Part shown: in pieces, positions 16,777-30,449 of the stretch
How positions within the stretch are numbered: the stretch's first letter is position 1
How the letters are laid out: each line of letters starts with the position of its first letter
Assembly (NCBI RefSeq): GCF_000722545.1
Contig: NZ_JNVM01000006.1
Span: 531,575 to 595,574, forward strand
DNA from: Paenibacillus tyrphae
GTDB lineage: Bacteria; Bacillota; Bacilli; Paenibacillales; NBRC-103111
Reading direction: 5' to 3'
Length of the DNA stretch: 64,000 bases
The notes under the pieces: generated by a model
The model's input: the letters and a program-made list of their open reading frames with translations, nothing else
The model's database searches: none
Told to the model about the DNA's origin: nothing
Made by a program: the position numbers and the translations under genes

Positions 16777-18237
16777 TTACCCTTCGGCAGGAGAGCTGCG
16801 TTCTCCCACAGTTTTGACCGGGGCTGGAGCGCCCCGCTTGCGGAGCGTTGTGGCGGCATCGGAATCGCGGATACCGGACGCCAACCACAGGCCGAGCAGC
16901 AGGAAGCCTGCCGCCCCTAGCAGTGCGGACCGGTAAGCCGTCAAATTCGGCTCTATGACTCCGACAGCGTTCGCCGCTCCCGTGCCTACGGCTGCGAGAA
17001 TGCCGGACAGCACCGCAAGACCGATCGCGGAGCCAAGCCGGTTCTGGACCGAAAACCAGGTCGATGCGCGCCCCATCGACGAAGGGGGAATGTTGGCGAA
17101 CGAGGCGATCTGCACCGCGCCGACCGTATGGCCCAAGCAGACGCCCACGCCGAACAGCAGACCCCGGATCAGCCATGGGTCGGTACCCTCGTGAACGAAG
17201 CTCAGCAGTACGAAGATCGCCGTCGTGCAGAGCAGCCCCGTCATGATGAGGCGTTTGGGGCCGAGCTTCGGATAAGACCAAGGCACGAGCTGAGACGACA
17301 CCATCAGCCCGAGTGCTTCCGGAAACGTCGTCAGCCCGGTCTCCAGCGCCGAGGCGCCCAGTACATATTGGTACATCAGCGGGAAGACGTAGAGCATCCC
17401 CAGCAGGCCAGCGGCCGAGCACATGCCGACAAGCCCCGCCGTGCGAAACAGCCTGTCGCGCAGCAGACGCAAATCCAGCATCGGCCTCGGCGCACGCAGT
17501 TCGACGACGACGAGAGCGGCCAGCAAAAGCAAGCCCAGGAAGCCGGAGCCCGCAATCCAAGGCGAATGCCAGCCGAGAACCGGCCCTTGGCTAAGGGCGT
17601 ACATCGTCAGCGCCATGCCGGGAGCGGAGAGCAGGAAGCCTGGCAGATCCAGCCGGCCGGCTTCCGGTTCCTTATGCTCCTTGAGATACAGCAGTCCGAA
17701 CAGCAGAACTGGAATACCGACCGGGAGATTGATGTAGAATATCCACCGCCAGGAGAACTGATCCGTCAACAAGCCGCTGACGATCGGCCCAAACGCAGGC
17801 GCTGCGGCAATGGGCAGCACCAGCGCCCGCGACACCTTGGCCCGCTCCTGCGGCGGGAAAGCCCGGAACAGCATCGCCATGCCGACGGGCGTGAGCAAGC
17901 CGCCACCGATGCCTTGCAGCACCCGGTACACGGTAAGCTCCGCCAGACCGTCGGCCAATCCGCACAAGGCGGAAGCCCCGGTGAACAAGCCGAGCGCCAG
18001 CAGCAATACCCGCTTGCTCCCCCAGCGGTCTCCGAGCCAGCCGGCGACCGGCAGGACAAGAGCAAGGCTCGCCAGATAGCCGACGTTGAGCGCGCCGGAA
18101 GCCGCCGGCGGTATGTTCAGCTCCCGGCTGATGGTGCCCAACGCAACGTTCAGCACGGTGGCATCCATCGCCGTCATGAACATGGCGGCGACGTAGACGA
18201 TGCACACGACGACTTTGGGACTCGGTCCTCCCTTCAT
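16777..18237 (-). CDS. DHA2-family MFS exporter, candidate siderophore exporter
   Basis: A 486-residue membrane protein with about 14 hydrophobic helices, the EmrB/QacA (DHA2) size. The signature of helix 1 and loop 2-3 is present: [16 protein letters not shown] and [15 protein letters not shown]; helix 5 has the antiporter motif as VAGP-like [15 protein letters not shown]. It is the last gene of the dhb operon: its ATG overlaps the stop of the mbtH-like gene by 4 bp, so translation is coupled to siderophore synthesis. Export of the DHB-Gly-Thr siderophore is the likely role by context (in Bacillus subtilis another MFS protein, YmfE/YmfD type, does this). A terminator follows at once. Confidence 0.88.
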   Translation of the reverse strand: MKGGPSPKVVVCIVYVAAMFMTAMDATVLNVALGTISRELNIPPAASGALNVGYLASLALVLPVAGWLGDRWGSKRVLLLALGLFTGASALCGLADGLAELTVYRVLQGIGGGLLTPVGMAMLFRAFPPQERAKVSRALVLPIAAAPAFGPIVSGLLTDQFSWRWIFYINLPVGIPVLLFGLLYLKEHKEPEAGRLDLPGFLLSAPGMALTMYALSQGPVLGWHSPWIAGSGFLGLLLLAALVVVELRAPRPMLDLRLLRDRLFRTAGLVGMCSAAGLLGMLYVFPLMYQYVLGASALETGLTTFPEALGLMVSSQLVPWSYPKLGPKRLIMTGLLCTTAIFVLLSFVHEGTDPWLIRGLLFGVGVCLGHTVGAVQIASFANIPPSSMGRASTWFSVQNRLGSAIGLAVLSGILAAVGTGAANAVGVIEPNLTAYRSALLGAAGFLLLGLWLASGIRDSDAATTLRKRGAPAPVKTVGERSSPAEG

Positions 18238-18461
18238 CCCTGCTTCGTGTCGGCGTAGGCAGGCTCGGCATCAAGGCTGCGAGGCCGCAGATCCGACCAG
18301 TGTGCAGCGATGTAGTCGAGGCACGCCTCCCGTGCAGCCTGCCCGAACACCGCAGTCCAGCCCTGCGGAATCGGGATGAAAGCGGGCCACAGCGAATGCT
18401 GCCCCTCGTCGTTGATCAGCACCAGATAGTCGCTGTCCGTTCGCTCGAATGGATTGGTCAT
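18234..18461 (-). CDS. MbtH-like NRPS accessory protein
   Basis: A 75-residue protein that binds and activates adenylation domains. It starts [20 protein letters not shown] and contains the family's three tryptophan positions in [14 protein letters not shown] and [11 protein letters not shown]. The start at 18461 follows GGGAGG and overlaps the dhbF stop by 4 bp (ATGA); its own stop overlaps the next gene by 4 bp. A longer open frame to 18563 is within dhbF and is not used. It likely supports the two A domains of DhbF; it may also serve the separate NRPS at 33888, which has no MbtH partner of its own nearby. Confidence 0.95.
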   Translation of the reverse strand: MTNPFERTDSDYLVLINDEGQHSLWPAFIPIPQGWTAVFGQAAREACLDYIAAHWSDLRPRSLDAEPAYADTKQG

Positions 18462-21400
18462 CGTTTGATTTCCTCCCTGAAGGTTTTGACTGTCCGGTTT
18501 TTCAGCGCCTGCAGCTTCACCGAAAGCTGCTGTCCGATCTCCGTCAGCGGTCCGGGCTGGCACAGGTCTTTATGCCGGCACGCAATATCGTAGCGCTCCA
18601 TCTGCCCGCTAATATACGGAAGCCACATCTCGGGATCGATCGGATCGAACCAGTCCGGGATGATCGTGGAATGGAAGAACAGCAGATCGCCCTCGTACCG
18701 CTTCGGCACGTACGCCCCTAATAGACGGACCGAGTTCTCGTAGGTCGTGCGCAGATTCCGGATAATCGCTTCGTCCAAGCTTGCCAGCGCGCTGCCGTCG
18801 CTGCGCAAAATCTCAATAGCGGCGGCCATGGTAAGCGGAACGTCGCCGAGACTGTCCGGGTCGTAGCCGCCGAGCGCCAGCATCGCGGTCAGTGCTTCTT
18901 CCTCGTCCACTTCGCCGCGAATTGGCAAATAATGGCTCGGAAAGGCATCCAGCATCGCAAGGAACTCGACTTCCTCCCCTTCCTGCTGGAGCTGAACGGC
19001 CATGGCCTGCGCCACGTTGCCGCCGAGCGACCAGCCGAGGAGCCGGTACGGGCCTTTTGGTTGCACCGTGCGGATGTGCGCAATATAATCCGCCGTCATC
19101 TCGTCCATCGTCTGCGGCAGCGTCTCGCTCTGTGCAATGCCCCGGGCCTGAAGGCCGTAGATCGGGTATTCCATCCCGAGATGCTTCATCAGGCCGGCGT
19201 AGCACCAGCTAAGCCCGCCCGCCGGATGCACGCAGAAGAGCGGCCGTTCGGTACCGTGAGCCCGAAGCGGCAGGAGCACTTGGAGCGCGGATTGATCCGT
19301 CCCCATCTCCAGCCGCTCCGCAAGCCCGGCCACCGTCGGCGTCTCGAAGAGGACGCCGATGCCGAGATCGCGGCCCATCGCTTCGCGAATGCGGCTCATC
19401 AGCCGTACCGCCAGCAGCGAATGCCCCCCGAGCTCGAAGAAGCCGTCGTCAATCCCCACGCGCCGCAGCCCCAGCACTTCGGCGAACAAATCGCACAGCA
19501 CTTCCTCTTGCGGCGTCCGCGGGCCTCTTCCGTCGGGATCGACGGTCCAATCCGGCGCAGGCAGCGCCTTCCGGTCCAGCTTGCCGTTCGGCGTAAGCGG
19601 CAGGGCGTCCATGCCGATGACGGCCGACGGCACCATGTAATCCGGCAGCGTGGCGCCCGCATACCGGCGCAGCTCGGCAGGCTCGGCGAGCGAGTCCGGC
19701 GCGGGGACGACATAAGCGACCAGCCGCTTGTCGCCCGGCTGATCCTCGCGCACCACGACGGCGACCTGAGCGACGCCGGGATGCTTTGCCAGAACCGCCT
19801 CGATCTCGCCCGGCTCGATACGGAACCCGCGGATCTTCACCTGATGATCCGCCCGGCCCAAATAATCCAGCGAGCCGTCGGCGAAGCACCGGGCCAAATC
19901 GCCGGTACGGTACATCCGGGAGCCCGGCGCACCGAACGGATCGGCCACGAAGCGCTCCGCCGTCAGACCCGGCCGTCCCCAGTAACCGCGAGCCAGCCCG
20001 GCGCCGGCGACATACATTTCTCCCGTTACCCCAGGCGGTACGGGCTGCAGCGCCTCATCCAGAACGTAGACCCGCAAATCCGGAATCGCTTCGCCGATCA
20101 GGCTGCCGCTCCCCGAAGCGGCGCTGCTGCGGTCCAGCTCCTTGTAGCTGACATGTACGGTTGTCTCGGTAATGCCGTACATGTTGATCAATCTCGGAGC
20201 GTCGTCCGGATGGCGCGCATACCATTCCTCCAGCCGTCCGAGCTCCAGCGCCTCGCCGCCGAAGACGACGTAGCGCAGAGCCAGCTCCCCACCCAGCGAC
20301 GGATGCTCGCGGTCCGCCTGCATCAGCTGATAAAACGCCGACGGCGTCTGATTCAGCACCGTAACCCGCTCGCGTACGAGCAATTGCAGGAACTCCGCGG
20401 GCGAGCGGCTGACCGTATGCGGCACCGCCACGAGGCGGCCGCCATGGAGAAGCGGTCCCCAGATTTCCCATACGGAAAAATCGAAAGCATACGAATGGAA
20501 CAGCGTCCAGACATCCTCCGATCCGAAGCCGAACCAATGCTGCGTCGAGGCGAACAACCGTATGACGTTCTGATGCGGAATCACGACGCCCTTCGGCTTG
20601 CCCGTCGAGCCCGAGGTATAGATCATATACGCAGGGCTAAGCGGCGACAGCGGCCCTCTGCGATCACGGTCGCCGGGGTTATCCGGCGAATACGCCCTTA
20701 GCCGTTCCGCCGTATCCGGCGCATCCAGCGCCAGGCGCGGCAGGCTGCCGGTATCCGGCAAGCCCTGGGCCCCAGCTTCGCTTGTGACGACATACACCGG
20801 CCGGGCGTCCTCCAGCATATAAGCCAGCCGGTCGGCAGGGTAATCCGGGTCCAGCGGCAAGTACGCAGCCCCGGCCTTCAGCACGGCCAGCACGCCGACG
20901 ACCATCTCTACCGAACGCGGCAGCGCCAACGCCACCATTTGCTCGGTGCCGACGCCTTCGGCGATCAGCAGATGCGCCAGCCGGTTGGCGCGGCTGTTCA
21001 GCTCCGCATAGTCGAGGAGCGCATCCTCGCAGACGACCGCCGTCGCGTCGGGAGTGCGGGCAGCCTGCGCTTCGAACAGCGCGGGCAGATGGGCCCCCGG
21101 CGTCCCAGGCAGCGGCTCGCGCCATTGCGCCAGCAGGCTGCTGCGCTCGTCGGGCATCAAAATATCCAGCCGTCCGATCGGCTGATCAGACTCGGCCGCC
21201 GCTCCTTCGAGCACCTGCACAAACCGCGCGGCCAGCCTTTCTGCCGTGCTGCGCTCGAACAGATCGGAGCTGTACTCCAGCAGCCCTTCCAGCCCGTCTG
21301 GCGTGCCATCCGGCCTGCGGCGCTCGTTCAGCTCGAAGGTCAGATCGAACTTGGATGTTCCGGGGCTGTCCAATTGGAGACGTGCCGACACTTCGGGCAG

Positions 21401-24400
21401 CTCCAGCGCAGCATCGGGCGTATTTTGCAATACCAGCATGATCTGGAACAGCGGATGCCGGGCCCGCGAGCGTACGGGATTCAGCACTTCCACCAGACGC
21501 TCGAAAGGCACATCCTGATGCTCGTATGCGGCCAGACTTGCCTTGCGGACGCGGGCCAGCAGCTCGCGGAAGGACGGATCGCCGGACGTATCGGCGCGAA
21601 GCACCAGCGTATTGATGAACAAGCCGATCAGGCCGTCCAGCACATCGTCGCTCCGTCCCGCAATCGGACTGCCGATCGGGATATCCGTCCCGCCGCCGAG
21701 CCGGGTAAGCAGCGCCGCAAGGGCGGACTGCAGCACCATGAACAAGCTGGCCTTGCTTTCGCGAGCAAGCTCCGCAAGCCGGAGGTTCAGCTCGCTGCCG
21801 ATCCGGAAGCGGACAACCCCTCCCCGGTAGCTTGCGGCCGCAGGCCTCGGACGGTCGGTCGGCAGCGTCAGCTCGTCCGGCAAGCCCTGCAGCGTCCGGG
21901 TCCAATAGGCGAGCTGCCGCGCAATCAGGCTGTCGGCGTCGCCCTCGCTGCCAAGCAGCCGCTCCTGCCAGATCGCATAGTCGGCATACTGCACCGGCAG
22001 CGCAGCCCAAGCGGGCGATTCTCCCCGCAGACGGGCAGCGTAGGCGGCGGACAGCTCACGGGTGAGCGGCACCAATGACCAGCCGTCGCCCGCGATATGG
22101 TGCAGCAGCAGCAGCAGGGCGTATTCGTTCTCGCCCAGCACGAACAATTCGGCGCGGAGCGAAGGCTCCTCGGCGAGCCGGAAGCCGTAGCGCACCGCCT
22201 CCGCCAGCCGCTCGGGCAGCTCGTCTTCGCGGACTTCGGTCACCAGCAGCCGAGGCTTGGCAGCCGCCGCCTCCAGAATGAGCTGCTGGGAAGAACCCTG
22301 CGTATCCGGGAAAATCGTGCGCAGCGTCTCATGTCGGCTCACCACATCGCCGAGCGCTTCTTCCAGCGCAGCCACGTTTAACGGGCCGGACAGCCGGGCA
22401 ACCAACGGAATATTGTAGGTCGGACTCGGGCCTTCCAAACGATACAGAAACCACAGCCGGTTCTGGGCAAAGGAAAGCGGAACCGCCTCCGGCCGCTTGG
22501 CCGGACGCACGGCCGGTCTCGCGGCCTGCGCCTGATCGAGCCGCTTGGCGAGACCGGCCACGGTAGGCGACTCGAAGAGGCCTCCGATGCCGAACTCCAC
22601 GCCGAACACTTCCCGGATTCGGGCCACAATCCGCCCCGCCAGCAGGGAATGGCCGCCGAGCGCGAAGAAGTCGTCGTCGATGCCCGCCTTCGCCAAGCCG
22701 AGTACCTCCGCGAACAAGCCGCACAGCAGCTCCTCCTGCGGCGTTCTCGGACTGCGACTGACGGCTGCATGAAAATCCGGGGCAGGCAGCGCCTTGCGGT
22801 CGATTTTTTTATTGGGCGTCAACGGCATGGCGTCCAACGGCACGAAGGCGGAAGGCACCATGTAATCGGGCATCTCTTCGGCCACATATTGCCGAAGCTC
22901 CGCCGGATCGGGAACGTCCGGTGAATTGGCTGTGAAATAAGCGACTAGCCGTTTATCCCCGGGCCGGTCCTCCCGTGCGACGACCGTAACCTGATCGATG
23001 GCGGGATGCCGCGAGAGCAGCGACTCGATTTCGCCGAGCTCCACCCGAAATCCGCGAATCTTGATCTGATGATCGGCGCGTCCTATGTAATCGAGGGTGC
23101 CGTCCTCAAGCCATCTCGCAAGGTCGCCCGTACGGTACATCCGGCTGCCGGGCGGTCCAAACGGATCGGCTACGAATCGCTCGGACGTCAAGTCCGGCCG
23201 GCCCAAATAACCGCGGGCCAGTCCCGCCCCCGCAAGATACAGATCGCCCGCTATGCCCGGCGGTACCGGTGATAGCCCCCCATCGAGCACATAGGCCTGC
23301 GTGTTCGCAATCGGCCCCCCGATCGGCGGCGTTCCCGTACGCTCTTCGCCCAGACGCCCGGCGGTAGAATAGATCGTCGTTTCCGTCGGCCCGTATTGGT
23401 TATGAACCTCGCAGCCGAGCGACTGCATCGCGAGCTTCAGCCCCAGCGGAAACGCCTCGCCGCCCGTGATGATCCGCAGGCCGGGGAACGGCTCGGGCTT
23501 GCTCGATGCGAGCGCCTGCCATAAGGTCGGCGTCGCCTGCATGATCGTAGCCCCCGACTCATGGATCAGCCTCACCAGCGCGGGCGGGTCGATGATCACC
23601 GGCCTTGGGGCAATAACGATGCTGGCCCCCGTCGTAAGAGGCAGGAACATCTCCAGCACCGAGATGTCAAAAGCAATCGTCGTCACCGACAGCAGCCGGT
23701 CCCGGACGGTTAGCCGGAACTTGTCCTGCATGGCCGTGAGCAAGTTGGTCAAGCTGCCGAAGGTCACGATCACGCCCTTCGGCTTGCCGGTTGAGCCCGA
23801 CGTGTAAAGAATATAGGCAGGATGAAGAGGCGACAGACGGCCGGTACGGTCCTCGTCGCCGGGAGAAGTTTCCGGCTGGCGCAGCAGATGTGCTTCGCTG
23901 GCGGGCTCGTCAAGCACCAGAAGAGGCCCTGCCGCTCCGGGAGGCAGCCGGGAAGCCGTTTCCCTGTCCGTCAGGACGCACAGAGGGGCGGCGTCTTGGA
24001 GCATGTAGACCAACCGGTCCTGCGGGTAGTCGGGGTCCAGCGGCAAATACGCGGCACCGGTTTTATGGACGGCCAGCACCGCCACGACCGCTTCCGCCGA
24101 CCGCGGCAGCAGCAGCGCCACGATGCCTTCCGGACCGATGCCTTGCGAGATTAACGCATGAGCCAGCCGATTGGCGCGCCGGTTCAATTCGGCGTATGTG
24201 AGGACCGTGTCCTCGAAAACGACGGCGACCTCATCCGGCGTGCGGGCCGCTTGGGCCTCAACCATCGCGGACGTGGAGACTTCCGGCAATTCACGGGCCG
24301 TTTCGTTCCATCCGATGAGCACCTGTTCCCGTTCCTCGGGCAGCAGCATGTCGATCTGCGAGATCGGCTGCCCGGGATCGGCCGAGGCAAGCCGCTCCAG

Positions 24401-25660
24401 CCAGCCAAGGAACCGCCGCTGATGGGCCGCCAGTTCTTCCGCCCCGTACACCGCGGGATTTCCGTCGAAGTCCACCCGCAGCCCGCTTCCGTCCGACCGA
24501 TCATAGACGTGGATCGATAAATCGTCCACAGGCCCGGCGGACAGATTATGCGGAATGCCGGGGCAGCCGGCAAAGCTCAGCCGATAGTCGAACGGCATCA
24601 CGTTGACCATTGGCCCGAACAAGCGGCGGTTTTCCCCGAGCAGCTTCAACTCCCTCCGCATGTCCTGCTGCCGGTAAAGCTGATGGCGCCGGGCCTCGCG
24701 AACCTCCCGCGAGACTTGGCGCAGCAGCTCGGACAGCGGCATCTCGGGCCGCACGGCCAAGCGCAGCGGCAGCAGGTTCATGACCATGCCCGGAATGCGC
24801 AGCGAAGCCGAGCCCAACCGGCACATCATGGGCAGACCGAGAATCACGTCGTCGGCCCCGGTCATCCGGTGCACGTAAGCCGCCACCGCCGCAATCACGA
24901 CATCGGGCCAAGTCGTTCCCGTCCGGTCGGCTGCGTCCCGCAGCGCGGACGCATCGTCCGGCGACAGCTGCGCGGTCCGGCGCAGGAAGCCCGCCCCGGC
25001 TCTGGCCGTCCGGCTGCCCAGACTCACCGCTTCCGGCACGTCGGCGAAGCGGGCAAGCCAGAAGGCCCGGTCCCGCTCCTGCTGCTGCTGCTCCGAAGCG
25101 CGATAAGCCTCGTCCTCCTGGAGAATCGATTGCAGCGCGCCGAACGCTCCTGGTCCGGGCGACTGGTCATGGGAGAAGGTGGTATAGAGCTGAGCGGCTC
25201 TCTGGGCCAGCAAAGAAAAGCTGTAGCCGTCGATGACAAGATGATGGATGCGCTGATACCAGAGAAACCGGTCCGGGGCCAGCTTGAACAACGCTTGCGT
25301 AAACAGCGGTCCGCGCGTCAGGTCCATCGGCTCGGCCAAGTTCTGTCTCATCCAAGCCTCCGTCGCTTCCAGCGGATGGCCCGTTTCGCTGAAGTCGATA
25401 TGATGCAGCATCCAATCGGACGACGGCTCAAGACGCTGCCAAGGTCCGTCTCCGTCTTCGCCGAAGCGCAGATGCAACGTTTCCGCCTCCGCCACGGTTT
25501 GACGCAGCGCCGCTTCGAAACGCGCCGGGTCTATAGATCCGCGAATATCGATATATTCCCCCGTATTGAACATCGGGCTCTCCGGGTCAAGCTGCTGGGC
25601 GAACCAAATCCCCAGCTGCGCCCCCGTCAACGGCCAGCGGGCCTGCCGAGCTTCGGACAT
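18458..25660 (-). CDS. dhbF: Dimodular NRPS DhbF (C-A-PCP-C-A-PCP-TE), Gly and Thr
   Basis: A cytoplasmic synthetase of about 2400 residues that condenses 2,3-dihydroxybenzoyl, Gly and Thr and cyclises three units. Domains with rough positions: C1 1-440 (HHLVIDGYS), A1 465-960, PCP1 985-1050 ([10 protein letters not shown]), C2 1070-1500 (HHIAGDGWS), A2 1530-2030, PCP2 2045-2110 ([10 protein letters not shown]), TE 2130-2390 (GWSLGG). Specificity pockets read by alignment to GrsA: A1 gives D-I-L-Q-I-G-Q-I-Y, close to the DhbF glycine code; A2 gives D-F-W-N-V-G-M-V-H, nearly the textbook threonine code. The start MSEARQ at 25660 has GGAGGG upstream; an in-frame ATG at 25678 overlaps the dhbB stop. 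Directly followed by the MbtH-like gene (4-bp overlap). Confidence 0.95.
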   Translation of the reverse strand: MSEARQARWPLTGAQLGIWFAQQLDPESPMFNTGEYIDIRGSIDPARFEAALRQTVAEAETLHLRFGEDGDGPWQRLEPSSDWMLHHIDFSETGHPLEATEAWMRQNLAEPMDLTRGPLFTQALFKLAPDRFLWYQRIHHLVIDGYSFSLLAQRAAQLYTTFSHDQSPGPGAFGALQSILQEDEAYRASEQQQQERDRAFWLARFADVPEAVSLGSRTARAGAGFLRRTAQLSPDDASALRDAADRTGTTWPDVVIAAVAAYVHRMTGADDVILGLPMMCRLGSASLRIPGMVMNLLPLRLAVRPEMPLSELLRQVSREVREARRHQLYRQQDMRRELKLLGENRRLFGPMVNVMPFDYRLSFAGCPGIPHNLSAGPVDDLSIHVYDRSDGSGLRVDFDGNPAVYGAEELAAHQRRFLGWLERLASADPGQPISQIDMLLPEEREQVLIGWNETARELPEVSTSAMVEAQAARTPDEVAVVFEDTVLTYAELNRRANRLAHALISQGIGPEGIVALLLPRSAEAVVAVLAVHKTGAAYLPLDPDYPQDRLVYMLQDAAPLCVLTDRETASRLPPGAAGPLLVLDEPASEAHLLRQPETSPGDEDRTGRLSPLHPAYILYTSGSTGKPKGVIVTFGSLTNLLTAMQDKFRLTVRDRLLSVTTIAFDISVLEMFLPLTTGASIVIAPRPVIIDPPALVRLIHESGATIMQATPTLWQALASSKPEPFPGLRIITGGEAFPLGLKLAMQSLGCEVHNQYGPTETTIYSTAGRLGEERTGTPPIGGPIANTQAYVLDGGLSPVPPGIAGDLYLAGAGLARGYLGRPDLTSERFVADPFGPPGSRMYRTGDLARWLEDGTLDYIGRADHQIKIRGFRVELGEIESLLSRHPAIDQVTVVAREDRPGDKRLVAYFTANSPDVPDPAELRQYVAEEMPDYMVPSAFVPLDAMPLTPNKKIDRKALPAPDFHAAVSRSPRTPQEELLCGLFAEVLGLAKAGIDDDFFALGGHSLLAGRIVARIREVFGVEFGIGGLFESPTVAGLAKRLDQAQAARPAVRPAKRPEAVPLSFAQNRLWFLYRLEGPSPTYNIPLVARLSGPLNVAALEEALGDVVSRHETLRTIFPDTQGSSQQLILEAAAAKPRLLVTEVREDELPERLAEAVRYGFRLAEEPSLRAELFVLGENEYALLLLLHHIAGDGWSLVPLTRELSAAYAARLRGESPAWAALPVQYADYAIWQERLLGSEGDADSLIARQLAYWTRTLQGLPDELTLPTDRPRPAAASYRGGVVRFRIGSELNLRLAELARESKASLFMVLQSALAALLTRLGGGTDIPIGSPIAGRSDDVLDGLIGLFINTLVLRADTSGDPSFRELLARVRKASLAAYEHQDVPFERLVEVLNPVRSRARHPLFQIMLVLQNTPDAALELPEVSARLQLDSPGTSKFDLTFELNERRRPDGTPDGLEGLLEYSSDLFERSTAERLAARFVQVLEGAAAESDQPIGRLDILMPDERSSLLAQWREPLPGTPGAHLPALFEAQAARTPDATAVVCEDALLDYAELNSRANRLAHLLIAEGVGTEQMVALALPRSVEMVVGVLAVLKAGAAYLPLDPDYPADRLAYMLEDARPVYVVTSEAGAQGLPDTGSLPRLALDAPDTAERLRAYSPDNPGDRDRRGPLSPLSPAYMIYTSGSTGKPKGVVIPHQNVIRLFASTQHWFGFGSEDVWTLFHSYAFDFSVWEIWGPLLHGGRLVAVPHTVSRSPAEFLQLLVRERVTVLNQTPSAFYQLMQADREHPSLGGELALRYVVFGGEALELGRLEEWYARHPDDAPRLINMYGITETTVHVSYKELDRSSAASGSGSLIGEAIPDLRVYVLDEALQPVPPGVTGEMYVAGAGLARGYWGRPGLTAERFVADPFGAPGSRMYRTGDLARCFADGSLDYLGRADHQVKIRGFRIEPGEIEAVLAKHPGVAQVAVVVREDQPGDKRLVAYVVPAPDSLAEPAELRRYAGATLPDYMVPSAVIGMDALPLTPNGKLDRKALPAPDWTVDPDGRGPRTPQEEVLCDLFAEVLGLRRVGIDDGFFELGGHSLLAVRLMSRIREAMGRDLGIGVLFETPTVAGLAERLEMGTDQSALQVLLPLRAHGTERPLFCVHPAGGLSWCYAGLMKHLGMEYPIYGLQARGIAQSETLPQTMDEMTADYIAHIRTVQPKGPYRLLGWSLGGNVAQAMAVQLQQEGEEVEFLAMLDAFPSHYLPIRGEVDEEEALTAMLALGGYDPDSLGDVPLTMAAAIEILRSDGSALASLDEAIIRNLRTTYENSVRLLGAYVPKRYEGDLLFFHSTIIPDWFDPIDPEMWLPYISGQMERYDIACRHKDLCQPGPLTEIGQQLSVKLQALKNRTVKTFREEIKR

Positions 25661-25674
25661 TTGCGCTCCCTCCT

Positions 25675-26649
25675 TCATGTCGTAATATAATCCCCGTTCG
25701 GCAAAGTCCTGCTTAGGCGAGTAGACAGCAGAGCCCACCAATCGTGCAGCGTCGGACGCTCCGCCAGCTCTACGAAAGTGACTTCCGCCCCGGAGCGCCG
25801 CCACCGTTCGGCCAGACTCATGATGCGGATCGAATCCAAGCCCCACTGCGTAATCAAGTTGTCGTGCTCCGCAATGGACGGCGGAGCTTCCTGCAGCAAG
25901 TCCGCCACCAGCTCCCGCAAGCCGTCCTTGGTCAACGTCCCACTTTCTGCCGCCGAAGCCGCTTCCGATCCAGCTTCCGATAGGGCTTCCGGCTCGGCTG
26001 CGATCCCCGCTTCACTGTGGAGCGCCTTGATCAAACGCTCCGTTGTCATGACAACCGCGCAGCGTTCGGCCGCGTAGGTGATCGCCAGCCGGTGCTTCTC
26101 CAGCGAGAAGTCCGCCACCGCATCGGCGACGAAGAAAGGCTCCACTTCCTGCATGAACGCTTCGCAAGAAGTCATGAGGCAGCCGATGTGAGCGTAGATG
26201 CCGCACACGATTAACTGGTCGCGGCCAAGCTGGTTCAGTCTGCCGCGGAAATCGGTCTTCTGAAAGGCGCTGTACCGCCATTTGGTCAGCACGATATCGC
26301 GCTCGCCCGGCGGCAGCTCCTTGACGATCTGCTTCTGATAGGGTCCGTCATTGATCCCGGGACCCCAGAAATCCTGCAGCAATCCGCGCTGCTCCGGCGT
26401 CTGTCCGCCCGGTTGGGCGGAATAGACGACCGGTATGCCCAGCTCGTCGCAAGCGCTTCGGAGCGCGCGGATGTTCTCCAGCAGCTCGATCACAGGGGAT
26501 GCCCCTTCTGTGAAAGCATCCACGAAATACTGCTGCATGTCATGAATCAGCAAAACCGCGCGTTGCGGGTCGGGCGTCCAATTCACCCGGTTGGCGGGCA
26601 GGTCGGACGCCGTCGGCATCGGATAAGGCGTTATGGCAGGAAGAGCCAT
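25675..26649 (-). CDS. dhbB: Bifunctional isochorismatase / aryl carrier protein DhbB
   Basis: A 324-residue cytoplasmic enzyme. The N-terminal isochorismatase domain (1-210) hydrolyses isochorismate to 2,3-dihydro-2,3-dihydroxybenzoate and pyruvate; signatures are [14 protein letters not shown] (Asp), [14 protein letters not shown] (Lys) and [17 protein letters not shown] poorly conserved Ala/Glu/Ser-rich linker (225-250) leads to the aryl carrier domain with the phosphopantetheine serine in [15 protein letters not shown]. The start at 26649 is behind GAGGAG. It lies 21 bp downstream of dhbE and immediately before dhbF, so the carrier-bound DHB is passed to the C1 domain of DhbF. Confidence 0.96.
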   Translation of the reverse strand: MALPAITPYPMPTASDLPANRVNWTPDPQRAVLLIHDMQQYFVDAFTEGASPVIELLENIRALRSACDELGIPVVYSAQPGGQTPEQRGLLQDFWGPGINDGPYQKQIVKELPPGERDIVLTKWRYSAFQKTDFRGRLNQLGRDQLIVCGIYAHIGCLMTSCEAFMQEVEPFFVADAVADFSLEKHRLAITYAAERCAVVMTTERLIKALHSEAGIAAEPEALSEAGSEAASAAESGTLTKDGLRELVADLLQEAPPSIAEHDNLITQWGLDSIRIMSLAERWRRSGAEVTFVELAERPTLHDWWALLSTRLSRTLPNGDYITT

Positions 26650-26670
26650 CGTATCTCCTCTTTTCTCACG

Positions 26671-28301
<1,631 letters not shown>

Positions 28302-28305
<4 letters not shown>

Positions 28306-29561
28306 TTGTCCCCCCTTACAGCTGTCGGCTGCGGCTGATTCAGCCCCATCGCCTGCAGAAGCGTACGGAATTTGGCGGACGTTTCCGCCAGCTCGGCCTG
28401 CGGGCTCGATCCCTCGACGATCCCCGCGCCCGCGAACAGCCGCAGCTCGCGCCCTTCCACCTCGGCGCAGCGAATCGTCACGATCCATTCCCCGTCGCCG
28501 CTCGCATCGCACCAGCCGACCGCTCCCGTGAAGAAGCCCCGGTCAAACGGCTCGCTCTCGCGAATCGTTTCCCGCGCCAAATCGGTCGGCGTCCCGCAAA
28601 TCGCCGGTGTCGGGTGCAGCGCCAAAGCCAGCTCCAGCGACGATGCCCAAGGATCGGCCAGCTCTCCGGTAACGACCGTGGACAGATGCCACATCGTGGA
28701 CGTCTGTACGAGCGAAGGCTCGCGTGGTACGTCCAAGCGGCTGCAATAGGGGCGCAGCGCGTCGGCGACGGCTTCGATCACGACCGCATGCTCATGCCGG
28801 TCCTTGGCCGAAGCAAGCAGCGCCTCCGCTCTCCGCCGATCCTCGACCGGATCGCTGCTGCGGGGCGCGGAGCCCGCCAGCGGATTTGCCTTCAGCCGCC
28901 CTCCCGTTCTCGTGACAAGCAGCTCCGGGCTGGCACCGATCAGCGTTCGCGGTTCCCGGCCGTTCGGCTCGTCCGGCGTCCATGCGGCCCGGGCTTCTCC
29001 CGGAGCCAGGTTCACCGCAAACGTATAGCCGTGCGGATTATGCCGGGCTAGACTGCGGAGAAGCCGGTTGACATCAACCTTCGTCGGAAGCGTCAGATGC
29101 AGGGTTCTCCCAAGAACGACCTTGCGGAGGTCTCCCTTCTGAAAACGAGTCAACGCCCGGCTCACGCTATGCTCGTAGACTTCCGGCTCCGGTACGGGGC
29201 GCAGCTTATAATCCGCGGCGTCGGACTGCCTTTCCGCAGCCTCGCTGTTCAGCTGCAGCTTACCGGCCCACCGGACGGTCTGCGGCACAATCAGCTCCGC
29301 AGGCTTCGCGAGATCGAAGGGAATCGCTCCCACGACAACGGAAGGCGCCCCGCCGGAAAATTGCGTGCGGGCCAGCAGCTCGGCCACGTGCTGCGGCAAG
29401 CTTTTGAGCCGATCCGCACCTCCCTGCACGGACAGCCTGGCCGCCTCCCCTTTCGCCAGCAGCGTACGCTGCGGCGAGGCCAGGAAAAACGACGAGCCGG
29501 CTTCGTACATATCGATCAGTTCGGAAGCCCATGCGGCAGGAACCGTTTCCAGGTTCACCAT
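28302..29561 (-). CDS. dhbC: Isochorismate synthase DhbC
   Basis: A 419-residue magnesium-dependent enzyme that turns chorismate into isochorismate, the first committed step. Chorismate-binding fold residues are seen in [42 protein letters not shown] and [11 protein letters not shown], with [19 protein letters not shown] and [13 protein letters not shown] near the C-terminus. Slightly longer than the Bacillus subtilis enzyme (about 398). Three ATG codons lie close together; the one at 29561 (MVNLET) has the best spacing to GAGAGGA. It is 28 bp after dhbA and overlaps dhbE by 4 bp. Confidence 0.95.
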
Positions 29562-29589
29562 GTCCATCATTCCTCTCTTTAGAATGAAA

Positions 29590-30372
29590 TTATTTTCCCA
29601 GCATTGCACCGCCGTCGATGCACAAATCGCTCATCGTAATATGACCCGCCCGGTCGGACACGAGAAAAACGACCGCATCCGCAATATCGGACGGTCTGGC
29701 CAGCTTCCCGAGCGGAATGCCCAGCCGGAACGATTCCGGCGAGCCCGCAATGACCGCCTGCTCCCCGGCCTCATCCGCCCACAGCAGACGCTGCATCGCC
29801 GTATCGGTCGAGCCCGGCGAAACGATATTGCAGCGGATATTGTGCCGGGCATGCTCCAGCCCCAGACATTTGGTAAATACCGTCGACGCTGCTTTGGAGG
29901 CCGCATAAGCCGCCATATGCATGCGCGGCACCCCGGAGGCATTCGACCCTACGGTCACGATCGCCCCGGATCGGCGGAGTGCCATGCGTCGAACGACGGC
30001 GCGGGATACGTAAAACACGCCTTTCGTGTTGACGGAAAATGTCGCCTCCCAGTCCTCGTCGCTGTACGATTCGATAGGCCCCATCCGGAGCACCCCGGCG
30101 ACATTGACGAGAATGCCGATGGGCCCAAGCTCCCGCTCGATCCGCTCCACCGCGTCCTCTACCGCCGAGCTGTCGCTGACGTCCACCGGATAAGCCGCAG
30201 CCTGATAGCCCCGGGCTTTGAGCTCCGCTGCAAGGCTGTCCAGCCCGTCCGCATTGCGGTCGACGGCGGCCACGGAAGCCCCGAGCTCAGCCAGCGCACG
30301 CGCCACGGCTTCCCCTATGCCTTGGGCCGCTCCGGTGACGAGCCCGACTTTTCCTTTGATTCCAAGCTCCAC
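29590..30372 (-). CDS. dhbA: 2,3-dihydro-2,3-dihydroxybenzoate dehydrogenase DhbA
   Basis: An NAD-dependent short-chain dehydrogenase of about 260 residues that produces 2,3-dihydroxybenzoate. The Rossmann motif is [23 protein letters not shown] follows strand 4, and the active site has Ser in [11 protein letters not shown] and the Tyr-x3-Lys as YAASKAA. Start chosen: GTG at 30370-30372 (MELGIKGK) behind GGACGGAG; the longer frame to 30453 has low-complexity charge-rich sequence and overlaps the esterase end. It opens the biosynthetic part of the operon, 77 bp after the esterase, with no evident terminator in between. Confidence 0.93.
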   Translation of the reverse strand: MELGIKGKVGLVTGAAQGIGEAVARALAELGASVAAVDRNADGLDSLAAELKARGYQAAAYPVDVSDSSAVEDAVERIERELGPIGILVNVAGVLRMGPIESYSDEDWEATFSVNTKGVFYVSRAVVRRMALRRSGAIVTVGSNASGVPRMHMAAYAASKAASTVFTKCLGLEHARHNIRCNIVSPGSTDTAMQRLLWADEAGEQAVIAGSPESFRLGIPLGKLARPSDIADAVVFLVSDRAGHITMSDLCIDGGAMLGK

Positions 30373-30449
30373 CTCTTCATCTCCGTCCTTTCCCCTAATC
30401 TCGATGTCCTTGCTTCTCCTGCATCTCCTTCCCGGTAGCTCGGCCGCCG

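Noticed and set aside
18932..22078. Several long plus-strand frames over the NRPS gene
   Set aside because: Antisense shadows in GC-rich DNA; Arg/Pro/Ala-rich translations with no motifs, while the minus strand encodes complete NRPS domains.
18458..25660. Internal sequence repeats within dhbF
   Set aside because: They are the duplicated C-A-PCP modules and need no separate repeat annotation.
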